Shown: one piece after another, positions 1 through 8,323 of the stretch
How positions within the stretch are numbered: position 1 is the stretch's first letter
How the letters are laid out: each line of letters opens with the position of its first letter
Source of the DNA: Auritidibacter ignavus
Lineage (GTDB): Bacteria; Actinomycetota; Actinomycetes; Actinomycetales; Micrococcaceae
Assembly: GCF_003703835.1 (NCBI RefSeq)
Contig: NZ_RDQR01000014.1
Location: forward strand, 1 to 63,229
Direction of reading: 5' to 3'
Length of the DNA stretch: 63,229 bases
The notes under the pieces: generated by a model
What the model saw: only the letters and a program-made list of their open reading frames with translations
What the model was told of the DNA's origin: nothing
The model's database searches: none
Translations under genes and position numbers: made by a program

Positions 1-411
1 CTGCACAGCATCTATGACCAGCCCGATGCCCAGGAAGTACACGCCCAGTTCGACCGTGTCGTCGAGGCCCTGGACCATAAACACCCCAAGGTCGCCGACC
101 ACCTGGCCGGGGCCCGCGAAGACATCCTGACCTTCACTAGCTTCCCCAAAGAGGCCTGGCGCAAGATCTGGTCAAATAATCCCAACGAGCGGCTGAACAA
201 GGAGATCCGCCGCCGCACCGATGTGGTCGGGATCTTCCCTAACCGCGAGGCCATCATCCGCCTAGTCGGGGCCGTGCTGGCCGAGCAGCACGATGAATGG
301 GCCGAAGGCCGCCGATACATGAACCTCGAGGTCCTCCAACACGCCCAACAGCTCGGCACCGACACCACCGAGGAGGTGCCACCACAGACCATCGAAGCCC
401 TCGCCGCATAA
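1..411 (+). pseudogene. IS256-family transposase, C-terminal part (5' end outside window)
   Basis: The reading frame is open from the first base of the window and ends at TAA 409-411, giving 136 residues. The segment has the end-of-catalytic-domain signature of IS256/Mutator transposases: a FTSFPKEAW stretch, then WSNNPNERLNKEIRRRTDVVGIFPN, in which the final glutamate of the DDE triad is expected around NERLNKE. The tail ends in an acidic, alanine-rich stretch typical of actinobacterial members. Because the window begins inside the gene, it cannot be said whether the full copy is intact; it is listed as partial. Family assignment is confident; the exact IS name is not known. Confidence 0.85.
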
Positions 412-472
412 CCCAGAATTACACGCTTGAAGGATCACCCCTCATACACCACACCACCGGACTTGACTCAAC
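1..472 (+). mobile_element. Right end of an IS256-family insertion sequence
   Basis: The transposase stop at 411 is followed by about 60 nt that resemble the right-hand end of IS256-type elements, including TACACCACACCACCGGACTTG at about 445-465. The left end lies outside the window, so the terminal inverted repeat and any 8-9 bp target duplication cannot be verified. The boundary near 470 is an estimate. Confidence 0.5.
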
Positions 473-1264
473 AGAAGCGTAATGATGATAGCTGTGCCAG
501 GTGGGAACCGTCCGGGTGGGGCATTCATAGCATTCCTTTGCAAGATGTCTAGGTGTCTTAAAGGTAGCAAAACTGCTAAACACGTGTGTTTGTTTCCGGG
601 CTCGAATTGGACGATGAGGCGCTACGTTTGCACCCACCCACGACATCGTATGAAAAGTTGCGTATGCACAACCGAATGCTTGCTGACAATGACGCGTTGA
701 TGTACCACCAGGCGCTTTTCGTCCGAGGGCGCCATGCTCAGCCCGCTCTGAAAAGCTCAGGGCTTTCCGGCAATGCCCGTCATGGTGCACGTCCCAACCG
801 CCGAATTCTGCACCCTTAGGCCCTCGCCGGTTGGGTTCTGCGGACGTGTGTGGGACAACGTGCGCAGATCTAACGCAACGGCTAGATATTCGCGTAGCAA
901 CTCTATCTGTCATCCGTGCAGGTGAAGTCGCGTCTGGTCGAAGAGGGCGACTGTGGCGCCAGCAAGCTCGAAACGCAGGACGTCAGATACGGAGTTCCGA
1001 TTGAAGGAGTCGTTACTTTGATAAACCCGCTTAGTAGCACCAGCGCCACCGTAGCTCGTCATGATGACGTTGGCCATCTGCAACTCGGTGTGAGTCGGGT
1101 ACAACATCCAGTTGTATCCACCTGCTGTTGCGCCCCAAGGTAAAAGGCTCAGCTACGTAAGATGGGCAACAAGAAGCACCCCCGTTGATGGCGGGAGAAA
1201 TTCTCATGGTTGGTGGCTCCGGGCGTGACATCGGGATGGTGCGGGCGGTCACGCGACGAGTGGT
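473..1264. other. Gene-poor scar next to the IS256 end
   Basis: About 790 bp without a convincing complete gene. Several overlapping short frames exist on both strands but none has a good ribosome site plus family resemblance. One stretch (586-740, plus strand) looks as if it once coded, and is listed separately. On the minus strand a frame at 910-1107 contains a MANVIMTSYGG start-like sequence but no Shine-Dalgarno and no recognisable family. No tRNA or strong hairpin was seen. The region is best explained as debris left by insertion sequence activity. Confidence 0.4.
586..819 (+). pseudogene. Possible decayed coding fragment, unidentified
   Basis: The first part of this 77-codon frame (about 604-740) has protein-like composition with charged and hydrophobic residues in alternation (for example LELDDEALRLHPPTTSYEK and NRMLADNDALMYHQALF). 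The rest is arginine- and proline-rich and looks like out-of-frame reading. No ribosome site precedes the first start codon. I do not recognise a family. It may be a remnant of a gene cut by the neighbouring IS256 element, or chance. Confidence 0.2.
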
Positions 1265-1387
1265 TCAGTCGTCTTTACGAATGTAGTAGACGACGATACT
1301 GATGATGACGACGAGGAGGATGGCCGCGAAGGGACCGGCGTCGAAGGACCAAGGACCGATCCCGACGCTGTTGTTTGCTGTGATCAT
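1265..1387 (-). CDS. Small single-pass membrane protein (40 aa)
   Basis: A 40-residue protein beginning MITANNSVGIGPWSF, followed by one hydrophobic helix (about residues 21-36, AAILLVVIISIVVYYI) and a charged RKDD tail. The start is supported by AAGGAG six nt upstream and by an ATGA overlap with the preceding gene (TGA of the 203-aa protein shares bases with this ATG), so the two are very probably translationally coupled. A longer frame starting at 1513 exists but would overlap the upstream gene heavily. Function is unknown; a small partner of the upstream membrane protein is an inference from the coupling. Confidence 0.6.
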   Translation of the reverse strand: MITANNSVGIGPWSFDAGPFAAILLVVIISIVVYYIRKDD

Positions 1388-1995
1388 GCGTTCTCCTTGG
1401 TTCGAGTGTCGGGTTCTTCTGGGACGTATCGTGATTTGAAGATCGTGGTGTAGACGGGGCCGGTGAGTAGCCAAGCGATGTTGATGAGGGTGAGTCGCGC
1501 CACCCAGGCCCACAGCTCGTCAGTCCAGAATTCCTCCATCGTCGAAGGCCACGACCAGCCGGAGAACGCCTTCATGATCAGCAAGGCGGGCACGGCGATG
1601 GCCCAGGCCGTCAGCACACGCAGCCAGTCTTGCCACTCGTGCCGGACCTTGGCGGGCCCTGTCCGTGGTGGACGTGATGGTCTGGGACCATCGGCGAATC
1701 GATAAGCGAACCATGCATCCGCTCTTTTGATGATGTAGTGCCCGAAACCGACGCTGAAGCCCAGGTAGGCCCCGGCAAGCCCGTGGACGAAGGTGGGCTC
1801 GGAACCACGGGAGAGATCCAGGCTCACCAGGATGATCAGCACCAGATCGGCCAGTGGCACGCTGAGCAGCAGGGCCGTGCTGGTCCGTTTCAGCTTGAGC
1901 GCGTAGCGAGCGAGCAGTCCGAGCACGAGCAGAACCCAGAACGCGATCTCGGCGCCGATGATGGCGACCACTATCCAGCTCCCAGAGAAATCCAT
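1384..1995 (-). CDS. Multi-pass membrane protein of unknown function (203 aa)
   Basis: The protein has an N-terminal helix (residues about 5-30), a second helix around 40-58, a third around 70-90, a basic, proline-rich cytoplasmic-looking loop (about 100-120), then two more helices (about 130-150 and 165-188) and a charged tail. The start ATG at 1995 follows an AAGGT-type ribosome site. It overlaps the downstream 40-aa gene by four bases and lies divergent from the histidine kinase at 2163, with a 167-bp intergenic region that probably holds both promoters. Divergent membrane proteins beside a NarL-type two-component pair are often its target or sensed partner; that role is only an inference. 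No family was recognised. Confidence 0.7.
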   Translation of the reverse strand: MDFSGSWIVVAIIGAEIAFWVLLVLGLLARYALKLKRTSTALLLSVPLADLVLIILVSLDLSRGSEPTFVHGLAGAYLGFSVGFGHYIIKRADAWFAYRFADGPRPSRPPRTGPAKVRHEWQDWLRVLTAWAIAVPALLIMKAFSGWSWPSTMEEFWTDELWAWVARLTLINIAWLLTGPVYTTIFKSRYVPEEPDTRTKENA

Positions 1996-2162
1996 GTCTC
2001 AACCTTGTCGCATCCGCGCTGTGTCATCATCGACCAGATGACGGCACTTCGCAGGCTGTGCGTCACCCGTTTGGGCTACGCAGGATGGTGCTTGCGTGAG
2101 ACCCATCATCGGGTTGAAATAGAAGCAAGGGCGTGGACGATCGCGGGTCGCGAGGTGATGGT

Positions 2163-3365
2163 ATGACTGGGACAGGGTCGATCCCGTCGCTACGTCATAC
2201 GTGGATCACCATCGGGTATGTCGTGGTCGCGATTGGCTTCTGCTTCGTGCCGGGCGCGGGGATCGAGTGGTTCGCGACACCCCGCTCACAGGTCCTGATC
2301 GGTAGCATCGCTACCGCGATCGCCCTCGGCATTGTGCATCTGTTCCGGCAAAAGTGGCCCACCGTGGTCGTCGTAGCAGGGCTGGCAGTAATGACCGCTG
2401 AGGGCCTCACAACCGGGACCACTTCGGTTGGGGCGATCCTGATCGAGTGTGATGCCCTTTATAGCTTGGTCATTGCCCGACCAACGACGCGGTCCCGGAG
2501 ACTACTGCCGATGATCGCCGCGGTCTGCTTGTCCAGTGCCGTCGGTGGACTGCTTCTAGCGAACCTCCTCGCGGAGCCATTGTTGCAGATGACTACCTTG
2601 CTACTGGCGGTCGGGGTTACTCTGTGGTGGGGTATCACCGTACGAGCACCGATGACCCGGGCCGAGGAAGAACGTGAACGCGCCACTCTCATCGCTGACG
2701 CCGTCGCGGCCAAACAACGAGAGGCGCTGGTCGCTGAGCGACTGCAGATCAGTCGCGAACTGCACGACACCATTTCCGGGCACCTGTCTGCCATCACAAT
2801 CCAGGCAGCTGGGGCCCTGGCGACCACAACACCGCCCACAGCCGAGGAACTGACCGAGCGCCTCGAGCGAGTCCGGGCTCTCAGTCTGGACGCGATGGGC
2901 GACATGCGAACCCTGATCGACGTGCTCCGGACCGACACGCCCTCATCCCTCGCGCTCGCCCAGAACTGGTCATCGGTGGACTCGCTCATTGCAGGTGCGC
3001 GAGAATCCGGCACATCTATCACCCTGACCGGCGACGACCCCGCGACGATCAACCTGGACCCGCTCGTCTCGGTCACCGCCTATTACGTCCTCCGCGAGGC
3101 ACTCGTTAACGCCGAAAAACACGCCCCGGGCAGCGATGTGACCATCGATATCCGACACGAGGACGAGGTCCTCGCTATGACCATCACGAACGGACAACAC
3201 CAGCCTGGGCACGTCGGAGCGATGCCGTCCGGATACGGCTTGATCGGATTGGCCGAACGTGTCCGCCTCTGCAACGGAGAGCTCGACATCGACCGCTCCA
3301 ACGACACCTGGACCTTGCGGGTCTGTCTGCCGCTGAGAACCGGACGGGAGTCACAGCATGCCTAG
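2163..3365 (+). CDS. Sensor histidine kinase, NarL/DesK type (HisKA_3)
   Basis: This 400-aa kinase has about five or six membrane helices in residues 10-160, then a coiled linker rich in Glu/Arg, then the dimerisation and phosphotransfer box with SRELHDTISGHLSA; the phospho-accepting histidine is residue 201. The C-terminal ATPase domain shows an N-box (ALVNAEKHA) and a G-box (GYGLIGLAERV). The start chosen is ATG 2163, preceded by a GAGGTGATGG stretch; an upstream in-frame ATG at 2133 has no ribosome site. The stop overlaps the response regulator start by 8 bp, so the two form a coupled pair. The short extracytoplasmic loops suggest sensing within or at the membrane. The signal is unknown. 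Confidence 0.9.
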   Translation: MTGTGSIPSLRHTWITIGYVVVAIGFCFVPGAGIEWFATPRSQVLIGSIATAIALGIVHLFRQKWPTVVVVAGLAVMTAEGLTTGTTSVGAILIECDALYSLVIARPTTRSRRLLPMIAAVCLSSAVGGLLLANLLAEPLLQMTTLLLAVGVTLWWGITVRAPMTRAEEERERATLIADAVAAKQREALVAERLQISRELHDTISGHLSAITIQAAGALATTTPPTAEELTERLERVRALSLDAMGDMRTLIDVLRTDTPSSLALAQNWSSVDSLIAGARESGTSITLTGDDPATINLDPLVSVTAYYVLREALVNAEKHAPGSDVTIDIRHEDEVLAMTITNGQHQPGHVGAMPSGYGLIGLAERVRLCNGELDIDRSNDTWTLRVCLPLRTGRESQHA

Positions 3366-4011
3366 ACTCGTGATCGTCGATGACCACGCCGCCGTGCGGG
3401 CGGGCGTTACAGCCATCCTCACGGCCGATTCGGAAATTGAGGTCCTTGGCGAAGCAGCGACCGGCCACGACACGATCGAGGCCATCCAAAGCCTGAAGCC
3501 GGACGTGGTCGTCCTCGACCTCCAGCTACCTGACCGCGACGGCGTTGACATCTGTCGCGAGATCACCGCAACGACCGCCACTCGCGTGTTGATCCTTACT
3601 GCCTATGAGATCACCGACAACATTACCGCAGCTCTGGATGCCGGAGCGACAGGGTTCCTCGCCAAGACGGCCGAGCCACAGCAGATGATCGACGCTGTGC
3701 ACGCTGTCGCAGCAGGACAGGCGTATCTCACCCCGTCGGTCACCCGGCACGTCATCGCACAGGCGACAGGCAAACACCCGCCAGCACATCGAACCAGGGC
3801 TGCCGCGCCGGAGCTGACCGACCGCGAGCGGGAAGTCCTGCAACTGGTCGCCGAAGGTCTGACCAACAAGCAAATCGCTCAGCGACTTGTGATCTCCCCA
3901 GCCACTGCGAAAACGCACCTGGCGCGCATCATGCAGAAACTGGGAGTATCCACCCGCACACAAGCGGCCATGCTTGTTCGAGCAGGAAACTCACTGGATA
4001 ACGGAGTGTGA
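3358..4011 (+). CDS. Response regulator, NarL/FixJ family
   Basis: A 217-aa transcription regulator. The receiver domain (residues 1-118) keeps the acidic pair D8/D9, phospho-acceptor D54 (VVVLDLQLP), T81 and K103. A short linker leads to a LuxR-type helix-turn-helix (about 148-210) with the ELTDREREVLQLVAEGLTNK signature. It is cotranscribed with the kinase at 2163 through an 8-bp overlap. Likely targets include its own operon and the divergent membrane genes at 1265-1995, which is inference from position. A weak 5-bp hairpin (CCGTC-ATCA-GACGG, 4025-4038) follows the stop. Confidence 0.93.
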   Translation: MPRLVIVDDHAAVRAGVTAILTADSEIEVLGEAATGHDTIEAIQSLKPDVVVLDLQLPDRDGVDICREITATTATRVLILTAYEITDNITAALDAGATGFLAKTAEPQQMIDAVHAVAAGQAYLTPSVTRHVIAQATGKHPPAHRTRAAAPELTDREREVLQLVAEGLTNKQIAQRLVISPATAKTHLARIMQKLGVSTRTQAAMLVRAGNSLDNGV

Positions 4012-4203
4012 GGCCAGGGCTGTTCCGTCATCAGACGGCCGTGGTCGGGGCGAACGAGAGGTCATCGATCAAAAGGAACTCTCAGAGCCCTCTTCGGCGT
4101 GATAAAGGAACAGGGTGTGAGCGTGACAGCGCCCGTTGACTTGCTCAGCTGGGCAGATCTGCAACTCTTGATAGCATAAAACCCGTTCTAGAGAGGGGGT
4201 CTC

Positions 4204-5421
4204 ATGGAGGGTGCGCAGTTATTGGCTGACAACCTGCTGTCCATGTGGTGGATTGCGATCGTCGCTGTACTCGCTCCCATTCTCGCGTTGGTGACGAGAC
4301 GCGTTGTACCGGATGTCGTGTGGTTACTCGTGTTCGGGATTATTATCGGCCCGAACATGCTTGGTTTGGCTGAAAGCACTGAAGCTGTCGAGTTTTTGCG
4401 CGAACTCGGTATGGGATTTCTGTTCCTGCTGGCCGGTTTTGAGGTCAATGCATCTGAGATGCGTGGCCGGCAGGGTCGGCATGCCGCCCTGACATGGTTC
4501 ATTTGCGCGCTTCTTGGTGCTGGGGCTGGGTTCCTCTTGCTCCAAGATGGGTGGCAACTCGCTGTGGTGTTTGGCATTGCCTCCACATCGACTGCGCTGG
4601 GTACCCTGCTGCCGATCCTCAAAGACTCGGGAGCCCTGCAGTCACCGTTAGGGCGTGCCACCATGGTGCACGGGGCCTACGGAGAGCTGTTGCCCATCGT
4701 GGCCATGTCTTTACTGTTGTCCACCCGGGGTACCTGGCAAGCAACGGTCGTGCTCATCCTCTTCAGCCTCGTTGCCATGATCACCGTGGCGGTCCCGACG
4801 CGGATTTTCCGCAAGCTTCCACGCCTGGGGCGGGCCTTCGGGGACGCCTCCGATTCAACAATGCAAACCACTCTGCGCATCACCGTGTGGGTGCTGATCA
4901 CGCTGATGCTCCTCACCGCACTGCTAGAACTCGATGTGGCACTTGGTGCGTTCTCCGCCGGTCTGCTACTCAACGCAGCGCTCAGCGCTACGTCTCCCGC
5001 TCATGCCGACGAGGTGATGCACAAGATCGAAGTCGTCGGGTTCAGCTTGTTGATTCCCGTCTTTTTTGTCACCAGCGGTATGTCGATCGATTTGGGTGCA
5101 GTTCTCAGCCAGTGGCCTCTGCTTTTAGGTTTCGTCGTGGTCATTGCTGTGGTCCGCGGGCTACCGGTCTTTGTGCGTGAGCAGTTCACCACGACGCATT
5201 CAGGGCTGAAAACCGTGCAAGAGCGCATCGGGCTGGCATTCTATTCAGCGACCGGCCTACCCATCATCGTTGCTGTTACCCAAATTGCAGTTTCGTCAGG
5301 TCTCATCTCCACGACCTTGGCCTCGATCATGGTGACTGGAGGTGCGGTAACAGTTCTCATCTTCCCGTTTATTGCCTCCCGGATCACGGCAACCGGCATT
5401 ACCGTTAACGAGAGTAAATAA
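4204..5421 (+). CDS. Cation:proton antiporter, CPA2/KefB-like membrane domain
   Basis: A 405-aa protein consisting only of the Na+/H+ exchanger membrane domain, about 12 helices, with no C-terminal TrkA-N domain as found in KefB/KefC. Family features include the early GLxFLFLLAGFEV-type helix (residues about 75-90), the helix with STSTALGTLLPIL (about 125-140), the MVHGAYGELLPI segment and a late VPVFFVTSGMSID-type helix. An AGAGAGGGGG ribosome site precedes the ATG. It likely exchanges Na+ or K+ for protons at the membrane. It is separated from the two-component pair by 190 bp without an obvious shared promoter, so a regulatory link is not shown. Substrate ion cannot be assigned from sequence. 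Confidence 0.85.
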   Translation: MEGAQLLADNLLSMWWIAIVAVLAPILALVTRRVVPDVVWLLVFGIIIGPNMLGLAESTEAVEFLRELGMGFLFLLAGFEVNASEMRGRQGRHAALTWFICALLGAGAGFLLLQDGWQLAVVFGIASTSTALGTLLPILKDSGALQSPLGRATMVHGAYGELLPIVAMSLLLSTRGTWQATVVLILFSLVAMITVAVPTRIFRKLPRLGRAFGDASDSTMQTTLRITVWVLITLMLLTALLELDVALGAFSAGLLLNAALSATSPAHADEVMHKIEVVGFSLLIPVFFVTSGMSIDLGAVLSQWPLLLGFVVVIAVVRGLPVFVREQFTTTHSGLKTVQERIGLAFYSATGLPIIVAVTQIAVSSGLISTTLASIMVTGGAVTVLIFPFIASRITATGITVNESK

Positions 5422-5939
5422 GTCATCGGGGGAGAAAGCTTGCCCACGGGGTTGGTGTGGCGAAGCCCAGTTCGTTGGCCATCTCGTGCGATGCGACTGT
5501 GGTCCTCTGAATGCTTGTCACTCTACTCAGTAGGCCAGAAGCGACGATGAAATGGATCATTCTTCTTCGAAATAACGTCTTGAGGTTTCTACTTTAGAGT
5601 TCCTGAATTCTTTCATGGGTCGACCGGATTGTGCCTGGAATGCTGAGCGTTACATTGTTGCTTGTGAACACGATATCGACAAATAACGTTTTCAAAGGAA
5701 AATGTTGGTGTTCTCAAGTGCTATGCGGGTAACGGCGGAGGTAATGACTCGTCCAGGCGTGAGCTGAGAATGACTCATGGTGTAGTTCGTGTGTGTGATT
5801 CCCAGTTCTGCGCGTGAGACCTGCGAGTTCCCCATGTGCCGATTCTAAACCCGCTTGTTCTGTCGTCCCGAACGTGCGATGCATTGTCTCGTCGCCGGAT
5901 AGAGCATGGCAGATGAGCCTATCGCCGCAGGGCACACGG
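5422..5939. other. Intergenic stretch with no recognisable gene
   Basis: About 520 bp between the antiporter and the convergent LysE-type exporter. It is more AT-rich than its neighbours (notably 5560-5720). Short frames on both strands lack ribosome sites and family resemblance. No clear terminator hairpin or tRNA was found. Confidence 0.4.
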
Positions 5940-6542
5940 CTAAAGCGAGGCTGTGAGCATCGGGTATAAAGTGGTCACCAGCAAAATCGCCATGACAATG
6001 TTGAAGGCTCGGCGCGTGCGGGGCTGTCCGAGCCAATCCCGCAGCTGAGCGCCGAACAGCGCCCAAATCGCCACGCTGGGCGCATTGACCAGGGCATACA
6101 CCGTGGCGATGAGGCATACCTGCAGAAGATCGATCGAAGCGGGCAGGTAATTGGCCGAAGCACTCACTGCCATGACCCATGCTTTTGGGTTAACCCATTG
6201 GAAGGCGGCAGCGCCCAGGAAGGTCATCGGTCGCCTCTGCGAGTTCTCGCTGGTAGGGGAGGGAGCTGTGGCGATTTGCCAAGCGAGCCACAACAGATAG
6301 GCCGCGCCAACGAGACGGACGAGCGTGTATAGCGCGGGGAACGTGGTGAACAGCTGGGCAAAACCCAGTGCCACAGAGAACACCAGCACAAAGAAGCCGG
6401 TGCTGATCCCGGCTAAGTGGGGCAGCGTTCGTCTCAAGCCGAAATTTACCCCGGAGGCCAGCAACATCAGGTTGTTCGGTCCCGGTGTAATGGAGGTGAC
6501 CAAAGCGTATCCGGCCAGAGCGAGCAGAGTGTCGACGCTCAT
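5940..6542 (-). CDS. LysE/RhtB family amino acid exporter
   Basis: A 200-aa, six-helix exporter with the family signature near the N-terminus (TSITPGPNNLMLLASG, residues about 16-31), a mid-protein FQWVNPKAWVMA segment and closing hydrophobic helices. These proteins export amino acids such as lysine, threonine, homoserine or leucine, driven by the proton gradient. The start at ATG 6542 gives the usual ten-residue lead before the signature; the in-frame upstream ATG at 6608 would lie within the presumed operator. The gene is divergent from a MocR regulator at 6655, a common pairing in which the PLP-binding regulator controls the transporter. The exact substrate is unknown. Confidence 0.88.
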   Translation of the reverse strand: MSVDTLLALAGYALVTSITPGPNNLMLLASGVNFGLRRTLPHLAGISTGFFVLVFSVALGFAQLFTTFPALYTLVRLVGAAYLLWLAWQIATAPSPTSENSQRRPMTFLGAAAFQWVNPKAWVMAVSASANYLPASIDLLQVCLIATVYALVNAPSVAIWALFGAQLRDWLGQPRTRRAFNIVMAILLVTTLYPMLTASL

Positions 6543-6601
6543 GCCGAAACCGACCGGGAGTGGAAAACGTCTCGTGGTTTTGTGGTGTTCATTCCCATAG
6601 C

Positions 6602-6634
6602 ATGACACTTATGGGAATACGGTGCAGGTGTCAT
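6602..6634. promoter_or_regulatory. Candidate operator between lysE-like and mocR-like genes
   Basis: An inverted repeat ATGACAC (6602-6608) and GTGTCAT (6628-6634), separated by 19 bp, lies in the divergent intergenic region just upstream of the MocR-type gene. A second, shorter repeat CCCATA/TATGGG overlaps it on the left. Position and symmetry suit the binding site of the adjacent regulator; this is inference without known site comparison. Confidence 0.4.
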
Positions 6635-6654
6635 AGGACACTAAAGGAGCTCGT

Positions 6655-8064
6655 GTGAAGACACAATCGTCGTGGCATGCGTGGGTCGAGGAGGGCACTG
6701 CGACGCTGTACGAGCGTCTCGCAGCTGCGATCGAATCTGATATTAGGAACGGGCTGCTTCCTCCCGGCACCCGACTGCCGGCGCATCGCCAGCTTGCCCA
6801 ACAATTACAGATAGCAGTAGGCACAGTCACACGCGCCTATTTGCATCTGGAACAGCAGGGTTTGGTTCAGGGCCAGCACGGTCGTGGTACGTTCGTCGCT
6901 ACATCAGATCAGCCCGGTGCGCCGGCGCTCAGTGGGAGATCCAGTGCGTCCGGCGGGGCGGTAGAGTTGCTTGACTTATCCCTGAATGTGCCACCACCGT
7001 TGATCGCTGCGGAAAAACTTGCCACGACATTGGCGCAACTGCCGGATGCGTTTTTGGCCGCCGACTTTTCCAATTACGCAGATGCCTCTGGGGTACCACG
7101 GCACCGCCAGGCCCTTACTGGATGGTTGTCTGGGCAGGGAGTTCAGGTCGACGTTGAGCGTGTGCTAATCACCCACGGGGCCCAACATGCACTTGCCGTT
7201 GCTTTTGCTGCCACCGCGCCAACTCGGGGAACTGTCTACACCGAACCCCACACTTATGGGGGTGCCCTATCCGCAGTGCGTCAAGCACTCCGACAACTCG
7301 TTGCCGTACCTGTCGACGAAGAGGGAATGATTCCCGGGGCCTTAGCCGAAGACCTACAAGGTGCTAACCCTGAAGAGCCGGCAATTGTTTATCTCACTCC
7401 AACTCTCCACAATCCCTATGGCATCAGCATGCCACAGCATCGTCGGCGCGAGATTATCGCCGTCTGTCGCCACCACGATACAACCATCATCGAAGACGAT
7501 GTCTACTCTACTTTTCGGACGCCCCACACAACCCCGCTGGTCGCACTCGCTCCCGAACGAACCTGGTATATCAATGGCTTTTCAAAGTGCATGGGTCCCG
7601 GTTTGCGAGTAGGTGTGCTTATCGCGCCGGCCCAGCAACTACAACGCGCGGCAACGATTCTGCAAGCTACGGCGCTGGCAGTCAGCCCGATCATGGCTGA
7701 ACTGGCTACACGCTGGATCCAGGATGGAACCGCACGTGATGTCGCTACGGCGTTGCGCGCTGAATCCCAGGAGCGACTCACGCTCGCCGATACCATTCTC
7801 GGTGACTACCTCGCGCGTCGTCCTGCCGGCGGTTTCCACCTGTGGCTTCCGCTCCCACGACAGCGCGCCGAGGAAGTCGCTCACCACATCGCGCGTGCCG
7901 GGGTGTTAGTCACTCCGCCCGCATCTGTGCTGACCGACCCAGCCGGTCAATCCGCGGGCCTGCGCCTGTGCATTGGCCGTCCCACGCTTCACGAACTCGA
8001 CCGTGGTTTGCGCAAGTTGCGACGCATCCTTGCCGGACCAGCGCAGCTCGCACCGCCCAGCTGA
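6655..8064 (+). CDS. MocR-type regulator (GntR helix-turn-helix fused to aminotransferase fold)
   Basis: A 469-aa fusion. Residues about 10-80 form a GntR winged helix (LYERLAAAIESDIRNGLLPPG, then QLAQQLQIAVGTVTRAYLHLE). Residues about 110-460 are a class I aminotransferase fold with the PLP lysine in NGFSKCMGPGLRVG. The GTG start at 6655 has AAGGAG five nt upstream. MocR proteins use PLP and an amino compound as effectors and act as activators or repressors rather than as enzymes. The divergent LysE-type exporter at 5940 is the likely target. Length and domain order are normal for the family. Confidence 0.92.
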   Translation: MKTQSSWHAWVEEGTATLYERLAAAIESDIRNGLLPPGTRLPAHRQLAQQLQIAVGTVTRAYLHLEQQGLVQGQHGRGTFVATSDQPGAPALSGRSSASGGAVELLDLSLNVPPPLIAAEKLATTLAQLPDAFLAADFSNYADASGVPRHRQALTGWLSGQGVQVDVERVLITHGAQHALAVAFAATAPTRGTVYTEPHTYGGALSAVRQALRQLVAVPVDEEGMIPGALAEDLQGANPEEPAIVYLTPTLHNPYGISMPQHRRREIIAVCRHHDTTIIEDDVYSTFRTPHTTPLVALAPERTWYINGFSKCMGPGLRVGVLIAPAQQLQRAATILQATALAVSPIMAELATRWIQDGTARDVATALRAESQERLTLADTILGDYLARRPAGGFHLWLPLPRQRAEEVAHHIARAGVLVTPPASVLTDPAGQSAGLRLCIGRPTLHELDRGLRKLRRILAGPAQLAPPS

Positions 8065-8086
8065 TGCTGTCGATACTGGTGACCCA

Positions 8087-8242
8087 GTGGATGAAGGGCC
8101 GTTACTTGACCTGCTCAATGTTGCCGTTTTCGAGGTCGTATCCCGTCACCGTGAGATTGCTGGCCTGGTGCAACGAGTGATCGATGCGCGGGGGATTACC
8201 GCTCAGGCCCTGGGCGGACGGCGCTTGAGCGAGCCGGTATGA
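8087..8242 (+). CDS. Possible 51-aa small protein, unidentified
   Basis: A frame from GTG 8087 codes for a well-composed, helix-prone peptide (starts VDEGPLLDLLNVAVFEVVS and ends GGRRLSEPV). It looks more protein-like than its alternative frames. The upstream ribosome site is poor and no family was recognised. It may be a real small gene or the tail of a lost one. It lies in the 260-bp gap after the MocR gene. Confidence 0.3.
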   Translation: MDEGPLLDLLNVAVFEVVSRHREIAGLVQRVIDARGITAQALGGRRLSEPV

Positions 8243-8323
8243 CCGAAGCGATCGTCTACAGTTCTCGCCCAGACAAGCTAGACCACAAAGACAACACCAT
8301 GTCGTGAAACAAGGCGGCGATTG

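Noticed and set aside
419-913. Minus-strand frame of 164 codons after the IS256 end
   Set aside because: Cysteine- and histidine-rich with no start site or recognised family; it also crosses the presumed IS boundary.
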